Assembly (NCBI GenBank): GCA_035578905.1
Contig: JAQJVL010001135.1
Coordinates: 124,001 to 188,000, forward strand
Direction of reading: 5' to 3'
Source of the DNA: Stictocephala bisonia
Lineage: Eukaryota > Arthropoda > Insecta > Hemiptera > Membracidae
Length of the DNA: 64,000 bases
The notes under the pieces are model-generated. The model was not told the origin of the DNA and did no database searches. It saw only the letters and a list, made by a program, of their open reading frames with translations. Below are positions 21,850-33,842 of the stretch, one piece after another (position 1 is the stretch's first letter; the number at the start of each line of letters is the position of its first letter). The position numbers were made by a program, and so were the translations under genes.

Positions 21850-23030
21850 CTAGAGGCACCAAAAACTCGCCGAGTTAAACACTTGAAAAATATCTGGCGC
21901 TTCTGCGAGGTCAAGCACCATACCACTCTTAGAAATAAAGTCTGCCCCTAGGATACAAGAAACCGCCAGGTCGGATCTTGGCACAGAAAACCCCACCTCC
22001 AGGAAAATCCTTCCAAATTTTAAAATGTAAATGACGCCTTTAGAATATATAGGTAGAGGAGTTTGGGATGCCGTCCAGCACGTAATAGAAGAAGGCTCGT
22101 GTTGCCTGACAAGTCCTAAAGGCGTCAAGGGACTCAAAAAGAAGAAAAGGCTGATGATATCTGCATGCCGAACCAGAATCCCAGAAGGGCTCGACACACC
22201 AGTACTCACCAAAAAGATACAAAAACGCAGAACACACCGAGGTGACCGCCCTAAGTCCCAGGGATAGCCATGCCAGCACTATGCCCGAAACATCCCCGAC
22301 GCTTCTGTCTATGGGCAGCGCGTCAGAGGCAATATGGCCACGGTCAGTCCGCAACAAACGCGGGGAGCTACATGTGGAGGCAACCCCCCCCGCTGAGCGT
22401 TTCCCGCCCCTACGACCTCGAGCCCGTGACAGTCACGTAGAATGTGACCCGGTGGCCACAAAAGCAAAACACAGAAACTGGAGGCCGAGAAACCACGAAC
22501 CTCCACTGGCTGGAATCACACCTAAAGACATGCCGGTCGACGGGTGGGAGGACGAGCACGATTTGACTATCAGAATCCCTCCCTTGCTGGTCTGGAGAAA
22601 TGCACGCTGCGCGAAACAATGCACAAGCTGATTGCAGCTCCCGAAAAGTCGAAGGCAACACCAGCCCATACAACCTATACCTGCACCGTTCTTCGGGAGG
22701 AAAGGCCATCCAGGATGACACGAACAGGTCTGCAGCTTCTGAAAGGGGTCTGATGGCGCATACGCTTGAGAGCCTCCTTGACTGAAGAGACATAGGCTGC
22801 CAGAGACTCGCCCTACCCTGCGACGATTAAAAATCATGTCCATGACCATCTTCTCCCGGAGTTCGAATGGGAAGAACGATGAAAGTATACTCTCGATGGA
22901 ACGAGTCACAACTGAGGGCGGCTTCACTGGCCGACAGAACCTCAGCACTCCCCAACGGGACCTTACAATAAGGGAAAAACCAGACGAAGAGCAAAGTCCC
23001 CAGCCTGCATGCCGGGCATCTCAACTAAGT
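21850..23030 (-). pseudogene. Gag-like and protease region of the LTR element, frameshifted
   Basis: A CCHC-type zinc-knuckle pattern is split across two frames at about 22440-22490. A retropepsin active-site-like DSGSA occurs near 22160, followed in another frame by CILGADFISKSGMVLDLAE (about 21960-21900), the usual distal protease motif. Upstream frames (22410-23024) give Gag-like sequence without a named domain. Order and position before RT support gag-PR. Several indels interrupt the region. Confidence 0.6.
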
Positions 23031-23937
23031 CTGGAAAGGCCTACCAGAAACTTAAGAAGCTCCTCAGGATCCATCCATCGATCACAGGGAGATTCTGGAT
23101 CATGGGCGTGAGGGACGGGTTAGGCAGCTTGTGGTAGCTCAGCTGCAGAGAAAGAGCAGGTGAACCCAATGAAGTAGTGCGTACGGGCTGCATGGTGCCG
23201 AACCACAAGCAACTCAACAGAACCGCCTGCAGGCTCAGAAGGAACCTCAGGCACAGTGTGAGCCGTCTGTCTCAAGCCTGCGGCCTCGACACGTTAGGCG
23301 AAAGTGACGAAATTAGGCCGCTCTGACCAGTCCCGTAGGGAGTCGATGGACACGGAGAGTGTGCCTGACAATAAAAATCTCATCACCCAGCCTAGACCAC
23401 ACTCTCCAAGATCCACGCCCTATTCCGATGGTTTCCAACCCCGCCGTGCCCGTGGTTGACCAGCCTTATAAGGGCGCAGGATGACCCAGGACGTGCAAGG
23501 CGGCAGGCCACCTGGGTCACGGGACCCTCTGGAATGGTTCAACTGCTAATCCTCTAACACCCTCTTCTTCCCCATCTTCTCCTTACGTTTACAAATCCCC
23601 AACTCATCACCAACCTCCAGAGGTCAGACCAAGTCCTCCGCCGTTCCCCGCGGACAATCTGCTCCCGACAGCAACCTCCGGAGATTCAACAACATTCCCC
23701 TTCCGGAGTCAACCCCGCGGACCTCAATTCGAAAATCAACTCCTCCTTGACCAGGAGCGCAACATTCTGCAGATAGGCCTTCTCGCAAAACAAAATTCTA
23801 AACATTATACACATAAAAAAAACGAAAACTCCTAGGGGTCAATGACGAACTAAACCCTCAGGCCTACCGAGCCACTTGCCGACAACTCCTATCCACCATG
23901 AAACATTTCAACAAAGTTACCAAGCGGATTGCCTCTT

Positions 23938-23939
<2 letters not shown>
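23031..23939 (-). other. Leader/early Gag region of the LTR element, nothing identified
   Basis: Moderately GC-rich sequence inside the LTR element upstream (in coding sense) of the Gag-like frames. I see no motif. Confidence 0.35.
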
Positions 23940-23972
<33 letters not shown>

Positions 23973-24035
23973 CAAAGTTAAATGGGTTTATTTGGTTTTT
24001 AATTGTTTTTCTTTTTAAATACATTATTAGTTGTT

Positions 24036-24077
<42 letters not shown>

Positions 24078-24170
24078 GTATTACCCAAGCACCTTGACGG
24101 TCTAGGTCGGCTCCAAACAATTGGCCCTAATACTAACTGGCAATCACCCACGTCAACAACCAAGAAAGAA

Positions 24171-24215
<45 letters not shown>
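23940..24215. repeat. Three long T tracts in the element's leader
   Basis: Uninterrupted T runs of 29 (23940-23968), 37 (24038-24074) and 39 (24177-24215). On the element's coding strand these are A tracts immediately after the primer-binding region. Open frames through them are poly-Phe/poly-Lys and meaningless. Confidence 0.95.
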
Positions 24216-24218
<3 letters not shown>

Positions 24219-24220
24219 GG

Positions 24221-24240
24221 CAACTCGCCTCTGCTACAAT
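24221..24240 (-). promoter_or_regulatory. Possible primer-binding site
   Basis: Directly after the 5' LTR on the coding strand the sequence contains 'gtagcagagg'. This resembles the complement of the 3' end of initiator tRNA-Met (TGGTAGCAGAGG...), with one changed base at the start. Its position is right; the match is imperfect. Confidence 0.4.
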
Positions 24241-25231
24241 TGAGTCCCATCCCCCCCCCCACCAAGCTGGGAAGCGTTTGCCAACTGGGAGGATGGCTCA
24301 ACAAACGAGTAAACGCGAGATGGGATCACGGGGTGGACAGAGTTGGCTAGGGTCCAAAATAATACTCGGCGAGCGCTGGACGCGAAACTAAATTTATTCC
24401 AAAAAAACCCCTTAACTAATCAAAAACGGAGAAGGCCAAGATATATAAATTTTCACTCGAAATATAATTAATAACAAAACTCTATATTTACAAAGACTAC
24501 TACACAATAATAATCAACGCTAAATAAATACCACTAACTCTTCATTTACCCAATATTTTACAATTAATAACTGTATGGCCTATCTGCCAGCCTAGGGGGG
24601 CCACCTTTTGTAGACACCCAAAACGTAAGAAATATTTAATTGGCCCCGACCTTAAAAGTGATAAGAAAATTATAAAATTTTTGGTAATATCAACAATTAC
24701 ACCGGCTATTTGGCCAGCCTCATTGATGTCCACGGGCCTGGAGGTTAGCCGGGTATCCCTGGGCAGCTAACGTATTTAAATGTCTAGCGCAAATTGCACC
24801 ATTTAATCCCCTGTTGGCGTAAGTTTAAATATTAAATAATTTAAAAGAAAAGATTATCATGGACCGGTCGAGTAAAATTTCACTTCAAAACACCCCCCAC
24901 TCAAATACATTAACAAAAAAATAAATAACAATAAATAGCGCCTCGAAGCAATTAACTAAATAATAACAGGTTTTAAAATGGGGAACCTAACAAATAATAA
25001 ATATCTAAACAATTGTAACAAGATATAGAATAATTAAACTAAATAACAATTAATATTAACATTACAAGTTCTTGGTATATTTTCAACAGTTTTTATTTCT
25101 TTAAATAATATTAAAAAAAACATAAGTCCCCATGGCTTGTTTCATAAATCCCACTGTTAATGTTTAACGTCTTAGGCCTAGGCCTCATGAAAAAATAAGT
25201 TCTACAAACTTGTTTTTTTCTTTTTAATTGC

Positions 25232-25268
<37 letters not shown>

Positions 25269-26374
25269 CACAAAATCAACCCCCAGCTCAGCTCGACGGC
25301 GAGAAAAAATAAAATATAAAGTTGGAAACGAACTGACATGAGGGGCTGAGGAAAACACCACAGATGTAGGGAAATGGCAGTTAGTCGATAACATTGGGCT
25401 CTTCGACTTGGTCCTCAGGCCAGGCAGGCAGTGCAGAAGGTCGAACTTTGCCGCGGAACGGAACCGGTCTGTGAGGGTTGAAAAGTCCTACTCAAGGACC
25501 TGGACTGTAAGGCACAACAACAGCAACATTCAAATTACAGTCCAGCCATCACACAAATTATTACACATAACAATAAAAATTTAAGGGGTGCCTGATTAAC
25601 AAAATTAACATGGAAGAGACAAGAATTAACATGATTGGAGGGATGAGATTACTTTAGGTTTGAAAAATTATGTTTGAATAACAGATTCTTAAGACAAAAA
25701 TTAACAAATTAACAAATTATAAAAGAATTAATTACGCATATGGAACTATAAATGACATAAACTGTGAACTTGGCTATTTGAAAAAATGGCAATCTGTCTT
25801 AACATGTGAAAAATCAATACTAAAAGATGGCTTGGGTTATTGTCCTATGAACAAAAAGATGTTTAAATCGGTAAACTGACAACTTCAAAAAGGCTCACAA
25901 AACCATTATACAGAACTACTATTAAATATGAAAACCAGAGATAATTTAAAGCAATTCATAGTGTCAAAAATGGTAAAATGAGCACATGGATCGAACCTAG
26001 GTTAAAACATCTAGCAACAAAGAATTTAATTTCAACAAAACTCTGAAAACAACAAGTAAAGAACGATTAAAATTTATTGTGAAACAAATTATTTTCACCA
26101 AAAGGGTGCTGAGATAGTTAAAACTCACAAATGAACACTTACGTTTTAGTGTGTCTAGCCACTAATAACGAGATTCTTGCAGGCAGCACAAGGACAACTG
26201 ACCAGACAGGCCAACCGGATACAGAAGCTGCTGGAACACGGAACGAAACGGGGGACTGGGCCTAACGGCTACCAATGTAAGCCAAATCGCCGGGCAAAAG
26301 CCGAATCTCAGGCTGCTGGCAGACAACAACGATAAAAAAAAACGAAACTGTACCGGTCCAAGACCCGGGGTACA
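24241..26374 (-). repeat. LTR, right copy (5' LTR)
   Basis: Begins 'tgagtcccatccccccccc' and ends 'ccggggtaca'. It contains a 35-T tract (25234-25268) where the other LTR has 26 T. It is full of one-base differences in length relative to the left LTR. It should carry the element's promoter, but I could not place a start site. Confidence 0.85.
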
Positions 26375-29299
26375 TTCACTGCTTGTGGTGTGTTATATGG
26401 AGACAAACAATGATTTTTTGAAACTTTCAATAAAAACACATATACTTCCAAAATGAAAGGTCCAAGCAGGATTTTTTACTGGACATCACATGTTCTTGGT
26501 AAATACACTTGTCCCTGACAAAAAAATCAGAGAGCCGCATCTCATATGTGGAGCACTGCGACAATTAAGAACCAGCACAGTGAAAAACCCGGTTGGAAAT
26601 GAATGAAAACGGATTTCAGGCTCAGATTGCCTGTGTTCTGTTATGCAAACTTTTTGTACATGTGCGCAAAGTCGAACAAGAAACATTCAAGGATGGGCTG
26701 TTTTTCCCCGTATTCCCTGTACATTTACAAAATAGTGCTGACAGCATGAAACTTGGTTTTTTGATTAGTTTAACATTATAATATTACCATATTGCTAACT
26801 ATCACTTTGGGGACCATTACAAGTGGTGTTTCTCTAAAAAAACTCATTTCATCCATAGTTACCTTTTCACAAGCTTGCTTGTATTTTTTTTCTCATCACT
26901 CAAACATAAGAACACTTCCTCCTGGTACTTGCTAATGATCTGCAGGAGAAAACTGTGAATTATAAAATGATTCAGTTACTAAAAATGAATCACTTGTCAA
27001 TCATCTTTCACTGAACATTGCATTACCAGGTCTCACTATTGGGCTGCAGGCAGTTGGGCTGGAGTGGAGTGCTGTGTGGGGCGAGGAGCTGTAGGCTGTT
27101 GCGACTAGGTTTGAAACACAGGGCTTGAGTCGATCGATGTTGGCAGTGAGCAGTTTTAGTGTGTTTAAAATCCTCTTTATAAAATCATAATTGTAATGTT
27201 ATTAAGATTAACAAACACTCCAGTAAATTAATTATTTTAATTGTGTAAGGACCTTTCTCGTGGTAACAATAGTTAATCTTCAGACAACCAAACTAAGTCT
27301 GATGAAGATGTTTCGACACGGCAGCTGGAGGATTTGTGAGGCAAAGCTTCAATGCTTATAGACTTGTGTTGTTGTCTCATGAGGGTAAATTTCACATGAC
27401 AATGAATTACCACCGTTTTGTTGCACGCTTGTTTCATCTTTATTAGCGTATTGGAAGGTTTCCAGTTTGCTGCAGATGCTGACAACGACCTAGAGAGTGA
27501 ACAAATTCCGGTAGTTTACAAGCTAAAACTAAGGAAATTATAGACTCAAGGCCCCGCCGGTTTTCAGGTGGAAAAGGCGAATCAGGGGTGTACGGCCAAG
27601 GTTGTCTTTTCCCTTACTACACCACATTTTTCTGCACGGTCCTCAAACCTGGATTGTGGGGAAGGAAGGCGATTTGTAATTGCTGGTGGCATTGTTGTGC
27701 TTCTCTTGTATTATTAGTTTCGTTCAGATGACTAATATGGACTTAAATTTTCCTGTACAGTGGCGCAGCCTACCTACTGAAATTAGGGAAAAGGGGTATG
27801 CGGGGAGTTATACATGCTCAAAAATACTGAGCATCGTTTAGGTGTAATGGATCCCAATCTCTCAGGGAAACTTCTGGTTCTGGTTGTTCCGCGCCTAAGT
27901 ATGTTTCCTGGTGTACAAGTGGGGAATCATATTAGAACAATAATGGATCTTCGCGTTGCTGCCTTTTTTGAATGTTGAGGAATTGCGGCAGAGCTAGCGG
28001 AGTTTAACTCATAGTGAATTGTTTGTATCAGCTGTTGGATCTTTTCTCTGTCCCCGCTCTTGTTTGGTACAGAAGCCTTCTTCTCCAGTAGGATTCACTC
28101 ATGGACACTGTTATTCGTAGAGAACTACAAGAGGTCTTTCAGCCCCTGGGACTACGACTTTTCCGACTTCGAGGTTAAGTTTTTTTTTTTCTTTTTTTTT
28201 TATATTTTAGGTAGTTATGTTTATTTTAAATCAATTTTTCTTTCTATAAACTCGTGGCTATACCTCAGGGAGGGAAATATGTATTTTCACAGTTCATGGT
28301 TATAGAGATAGGGCGGGGAAACTTTTACAAAGTCATAACGTAATCTTACACTGCAGGAAAGATTTTCCGTGTTGGAGTCCCTGCCATTCTTGGTGTCAAC
28401 AAGGTGGCGCCCTAGTCCCTGACTACTACTGATGAACTTGGAAACATTTATTTCTTATTTGGTGATAAACTACTCAAACTTTTTCCCCTATAACTTGGCC
28501 TGTCTCTTAGAAGAACCCCCTCCCCCAACCTCCCTGAGATAGGCGATGGTTTTATACGGCCAGGGCGTATGTTACGTGACTCCATTACATTAGATTTTTA
28601 ACTCATTAAAATTATATTATTTTAGTTTTTTACCGGACTGTTGTAGAGTTTTAAAATGGAAGACTTATTCCTAAACTTCTTGTATCCCAGCAGGTAATAC
28701 AACTTATAAAACGACTTAACCTGATGTTTCTTACTTTTCAGACAGAGACTGTAATCTACATTACACTATTTTGCGATTTTCTTGTAATCTTATACTAGTG
28801 TTGTACTTTTTTCACGGCTATTTACATTATTCTCTTACTATAAGTATCGGAGTTTTTATGTATCCAAGGATGGTCACCTGCGGTCCCAAATTTTACCTGG
28901 ATATATAACCGAGCGTGGTACTGTTTATTTACAAAAAATGTTTAGCGCTCCTAAGCGAGGCATATATAAGGTTTCTTAATTTCGTGTACAAATATTTAAA
29001 TGTATTCTTGCTAAATTACATTATTTTACTACTTGGTTATGTGAGTTTTGATAGTAGTTTGTGATTGATACAGTTCTTGAGATTATTTGTCAATCTGGCT
29101 TATTGTCAAGTTATTTATTGTATAATCTACATTTACTTTATCTTAATTTTGATTATGTTAAACTACCTTTTCCCTTCTATCTTATTTTATTACAACAGCT
29201 TATTTAAGGCCTACCTGTATTGGTCATGCCTATTTTATTGAATTTATTTTACCTTGCTTAGTAATAAAAAAGACAGACCAATAAGGTAGGCTTTAAATA
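26375..29299. other. Intron sequence with a possible piggyBac-type terminus and a weak Gag-like trace
   Basis: The sequence abutting the LTR, 'ttcactgc' followed by 'tgttatatgg', resembles the piggyBac-type terminus at 5938-5990. Otherwise no gene is evident. A T/C-rich run lies at about 28179-28201. Confidence 0.35.
27900..28180 (+). pseudogene. Possible Gag capsid trace of a retroelement
   Basis: Across shifting + frames I read sequence around 'VPALVWYRS' (about 28045-28075) and 'ELQEVFQP' followed by 'WDYDF' (about 28120-28165). This pattern occurs in Gag proteins of some insect LTR elements. There is no protease, RT or LTR nearby, and the frames are interrupted. Treat as tentative. Confidence 0.3.
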
Positions 29300-30281
29300 C
29301 GAGGTAACGTCCAGAAAGTAAGTTCCGTTTCCATTTTATATCAGCTGCCAGCGCTTTCGATCGCAGTTCCGCGCTTGACGCGGCACACGCCTCTGTATCA
29401 AAGGAGAAGATAACGTGCGCCATTTTGAGATCGCTGTCTGTCTCGTACGCCTTTGTTGTGCTTGTTTTTTATAATGTCGGTGTTGACTCGAAAACCGCCG
29501 CTTGTGAAATCTGATATTGTGATCGTTTTCTGAATGCTAAGAAAGTGAAAACCTCGATTGAATTTATCGGCAAATTTGCAAGGTTTTTACGGACCAAAAT
29601 GCTGCAATGAGTGATTCAATGGTGAGATGATGGGGTACGACAGTTTAATGAAGGACGTATGAAGTGCATGGAGGAAGAAACGAAGTAGGCGTCCATCTTT
29701 GATTTCAGAAGAAACTGGTTCACAGATTGATTGAGTAAGATCACGGAAAAACCGTAAGTTTACTTCTTGAGGTGCTCTCGCTTTGGAATTCCCCCAAAAA
29801 TCTCACGATAATTAAGTCATGATTATTGTTACCACAAAAAAACTGATAATTTCGAAAACTTTGATCACGTTTGGGTACCCGAAAATTCTTACTGTGCAAC
29901 ACAAAACACAAACGGATGGGTAGTGCACTTCAGTTTTTGAACCGTTGGTTGATTGTAAGGCGGTGAAGTTTTCTGTCACAGATTGTCACAGGAGATGAAA
30001 ACCTTGGGGTTTCATATGACACCCCATGAGAAACTTCAACACTCAACGATGACGATGAGCTGAATGAAAAATGTTTCCTATTGGTTGAAGACACAGGTCG
30101 TCATACTTCTATGAAAATCTTGTGCCACCGACTATGACAAATGCCTGCAAAATTTCGGCAGTTCATGTAGAAAAGTAGGTTTAAGAGTTGTAGATTTTAG
30201 TGCAATATTATTTTTTCTGTATCTGTAGACAAATTAGTTTTTTTAAACCAAACGGAATATTTACTTTCTGGACGTACTCCG
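29300..30281 (+). mobile_element. Internally deleted mariner, relative of the 10-kb copy
   Basis: Its ends match the intact mariner at 10043-11371 ('cgaggtaacgtccagaaagt' on the left). The sequence follows that copy into the region after TGDE, then jumps to the part encoding the C-terminal tail. About 400 bp, including the second and third catalytic aspartates, are missing. Throughout it carries many extra single bases relative to the intact copy, so no frame is open. It is non-autonomous. Confidence 0.9.
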
Positions 30282-30494
30282 TTAAACTGGTTGTATAATT
30301 AGGAGTTTAGAGAAAGGGTTAGTTTACCAAAATATTATATTATTGCATGGCTTTCATGTCCAGATACCAAAATAATTATGGTGAAGGTGAAGAAAGAAAA
30401 ATAGAAATATCTAGAATCGAGAATTTAAAAAATTTTGTAATGTACATAGTTCATGTATTGTAGTGTTCAAATATCGATTGTTTGTGATTGTTAT

Positions 30495-30602
30495 TACCAT
30501 TGTACGTGTATAGGTGGGTGGGTGGTTTAGAACCATTGTATGTGTATGGGTGGGTGGTTGGGTTAGTACCATTGTACGTGTATGGGTGGGCGTGTGGCAA
30601 AT
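30495..30602 (+). repeat. 36-bp minisatellite B, third locus
   Basis: Three units of 'accattgtacgtgtatgggt' plus 'gggtggttgggttagt', the same family as 1803-2477 and 54645-54905. Confidence 0.85.
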
Positions 30603-32199
30603 ATTGATGCTCCAGATATCAAAGCATCCCAAATGAATCGATTCAAGGTAAAAGGGTATCAGTCAAGAAAAATTGAAAATTGAGGGTAAGAGTTGCTTTT
30701 GGGGTGTTTCACAGTCAGTTTTATTATTTCACAATAAAAGAGGAATCAGTTAAATGCTACTATCAGGGTGGCCATGCTATTCGGAGGAAAAACCGCGGAG
30801 AATACCGGGGGGGAATTATGCGTGGGGAATTTCGACACTACCTCTGGAAAAACAAATAAATACGCGTGAATTATGCAATGAATTTTGAAGTTTACCGGGA
30901 ATTTTTACGAAAATCGTTTGTTTGTGAAAAACTAGTTATCAATCGTATCATTTCTATTAAATAGTTAGTCATGTCTAACTAATATCGGCATGTTTCCATT
31001 AAACGCAGGTTATTTAGGCACTTTTGAAGTAGCAAATTAGAAATAGTTGAGTGCGGGACGTACCGTCGTTATGACTACTAAAGCGATTATGGACTATTAG
31101 ACTGAAGTCGGATGGGCGGGCGGACTCTGACCTGGCATTCTCGAAATTCATCGTATTGACCGTCGTCTGTGACCCAAAAGTTGTTCACATCAAATACTGG
31201 TGCAGTCATTTTGGAACTTCTCCATCCTGCGACTACGGCCGTTCTTATTGTCATCTTAGGCGGACAATATTTTGTTATTTTGCTGTGGGAAGTGATTATT
31301 CTTCAATTTTTAATATAAAGTTGGTAAATCATACTAATGGCAGTTTTTTTTACTGTTTCAAATACCGTATTAGTTAAGCGTTGATTATGTCGTAGTGTGT
31401 TCGTAGATTTGGCGAACTGTGATGAAGAAATAGAATCATCAATTTCTTGTCTGCTTTCACCAATACAGGTTAAGTTGCTACTGACAAGATTGGTTACCTT
31501 TTTCTATAATTATGGTTATTATTATATTTACTATTAAAAATAATATGTTAGTTACTAAATCAATATAATTGTTAATATATAAAACTTCAATAATGAATTT
31601 GACTTTGATATCCTGAAAATTTAATTTCTGAACAGAACTAAATTCAAAATTTTTGCTTGATAATGGGGTCAAGATTTGGCTTTTTTGATGTGTTTTTTTG
31701 CTCTGAAGACGAAAATTTTTAATACTATATCGTCTAGTACGATGATTTCTTGTGGTATAACGGAAGAAATCTTTCGCGGCGAATCGCGAAGGAAAAGCGG
31801 CAATTACGCAATCATTTATTTGCAACATCTTATCACAAAAAACCGGATTCCTTTATTCTACCTGGAGTGACGGCACTAAGAGGCCTAACACCCGAATTTT
31901 AACGCCAAATTACGAATTTTTGGTTGAGTAAATGGACAATTGGGATAAAGTTAGGTTATGTTTGGTTTACGTCAGTGAGTATTATAAGTGAGTTTGTTTT
32001 TCATTCCGAGGGAAAACTCGTTTTTCACGAAAAATCTAAAAAATTAGTTTTTTTTATCTGATAGTGAAAAAAAAACAACTTTTTAAAATCTTTTTTTCAT
32101 TTTAATTTTGTTTATGTTGAACTTCAAATATTAATAAATGTTTTGTGTTCAGCGGCCTGCCGATCTTCACTCCGGCGGGGAAATATTGGTGAATTCGGT

Positions 32200-33090
32200 T
32201 TTCGTGATTAATAGTTTTTGTATATAATGATCGCGAATAATAGCCGCTAATTCGCGATTCGGCGCAATTGGGGTTTTTTCTTTTATAATCTCGAGAATTA
32301 GTTGTAATAGACCAAATAGTTTCTCAAATTTGCATTTAGCGCAAAAAACACACAAAATTAAAAATGATTTTTTTAAATGCCAATATAGTTTAAATATCGG
32401 AAATATGACAAATATTACTAAAAGTTTTTGTTGGACATTGGTGTTTTTAAGGTAGGAAGAATTTTTCGGTTTAAAATACGTTTTTTCTGCGGAAAAATAT
32501 AAAAAAGCATTTCTCATGACCAATACAGCCAATCTCTTTTTCGACTACTTTTTTTTTTTTAGTTTTTGGTGTTTTTATGCTGAACACATTTATAACTGGT
32601 TTTTATAGATAAAATTATTTTTTCAGCTCTTAAAAACTGCTTTTTTTATTGACATGACCTAAACATAACCTAAACTTATCCTAATTGTCTTTTTTTTTTC
32701 ATACAATAATTAGTAATTTGTGTTAATTAGTGTTTTTAGGCCTCCGTTGAAGTCCTACGTCATAGGATTTTATGTGATAATGATTTTGTGATTAATAGCT
32801 GTTGTTTTTTAAAATGATCGCTTAATGGCCGTGATAATCGCAGTGAAATGTGAAAGGTTAGTTTTTCCATTATGTCTCAACGAAAAAATTGTAATAGACA
32901 AAAATAGTTTTCAATTTTGGTTTTCAGCGCTAATAAAAATTATTAAATAACAATTTAAATTAAAGGAATATATGACAGAAAATACTAAAAATTATTACAT
33001 TGGTTTTTCGAATCTTTATGGTAAAATACATGATTCCGCAGAATAAAAAGCATATCTTATGTATAATTACAGCTAATTCTATAACCGTTT
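32200..33090. repeat. Diverged direct repeats inside the hAT-like element
   Basis: About 32200-32560 resembles about 32785-33090. Shared landmarks are 'gtgattaatag', 'aatgatcgc', 'tgtaatagac', 'ttctgcgg/ttccgcag' and 'aaaaagcat'. The copies are old or noisy. Confidence 0.45.
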
Positions 33091-33439
33091 TTAAATAAAA
33101 AAGTTTCCAATTTTGGTTTCGGTTACAAGATACTGTATAAATTATTTAACTGCAAAACTATTGTTTTATTTGTGTTCAATATTAAAAAAAATAACACATG
33201 AAATGAATTAAAAAAAGAAATCATTGGTCCTATATAAGTTGGTTTTTTACTTTTAGATAAAAAACAAGTTTTCACCGCTAGGATTGAAATAACCCTCTCA
33301 AGAATTTTTATAACTCATTTCACCGTTTTTTTCAATAGATATATCATATTTCATAGGTGTCAAGGGAAGCTTTAATTTCCTTTTGTTCGGCTTTCACAGG
33401 GTAGCTGGTGTGGCATTTGTATTTGAGGGTTTTCATCCA

Positions 33440-33546
33440 GTGATTGGTCAAACTAGCCTATACCCCATCATGCTTCATCTATTTGACCTCCCTAGGATTG
33501 AAACCAAGATCCCCCTGATCGGAAGTCACCAAGTTGGCTAGCTACT
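33440..33546 (-). other. Possible tRNA-derived SINE head
   Basis: On the minus strand 'tagccaacttgg' fits the Pol III A box, and 'ggtttcaatcc', about 35 bp further, resembles a B box with one extra base. No A-tail or target duplication was established. Confidence 0.35.
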
Positions 33547-33842
33547 AGTTTGGAGAAGTTGCTTTCATACATTCAAAATAGCAAAACTCGAATTACCAAT
33601 CTTCCTTTTTATAATTTTATTGTTTTTTAATTTACATCAAAAATTTTTAGGTTATTAGTTTTTATTTATTTTTTACTTGAGATAAAATCATTGTTACATA
33701 AAAGTAGTCAGTCTTGTTCTAGCTAAATATGCAGTTTCTGTATATTTTCCAGTAATTAATTTTGTTTGATGTTGTATTATTTTGGTTTTTGTTTTTTTTA
33801 TGGTTTATACATTACAAGCAATATGCCCATGACATTACTCTA

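Larger units (their letters stand above)
16713..26374 (-). mobile_element. Ty3/gypsy-type LTR retrotransposon, degenerate
   Basis: Two related ~2.1-kb LTRs (16713-18779 and 24241-26374) enclose a 5.46-kb interior read right to left: Gag-like region, protease, RT, RNase H, integrase. RT before integrase is the Ty3/gypsy order. In the coding direction the LTRs start TGTACC and end CTCA. A primer-binding-like site and a polypurine tract lie in the right places. No target duplication is visible ('gggca' before, 'ttcac' after). All coding frames are interrupted, and I see no envelope-like gene. It lies within the large GMPS intron, antisense to the gene. Confidence 0.85.

Noticed and set aside
23876..24350. 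Frames with long Phe or Lys runs
   Set aside because: Products of the T tracts in the LTR element leader.
31478..32532. 116- and 121-codon minus frames
   Set aside because: Low-complexity AT-rich translations without motifs inside the hAT-like element; diverged repeats explain them better.
32655..32680. Telomere-like 'cctaaacataacctaaac'
   Set aside because: Only two imperfect copies in AT-rich sequence.
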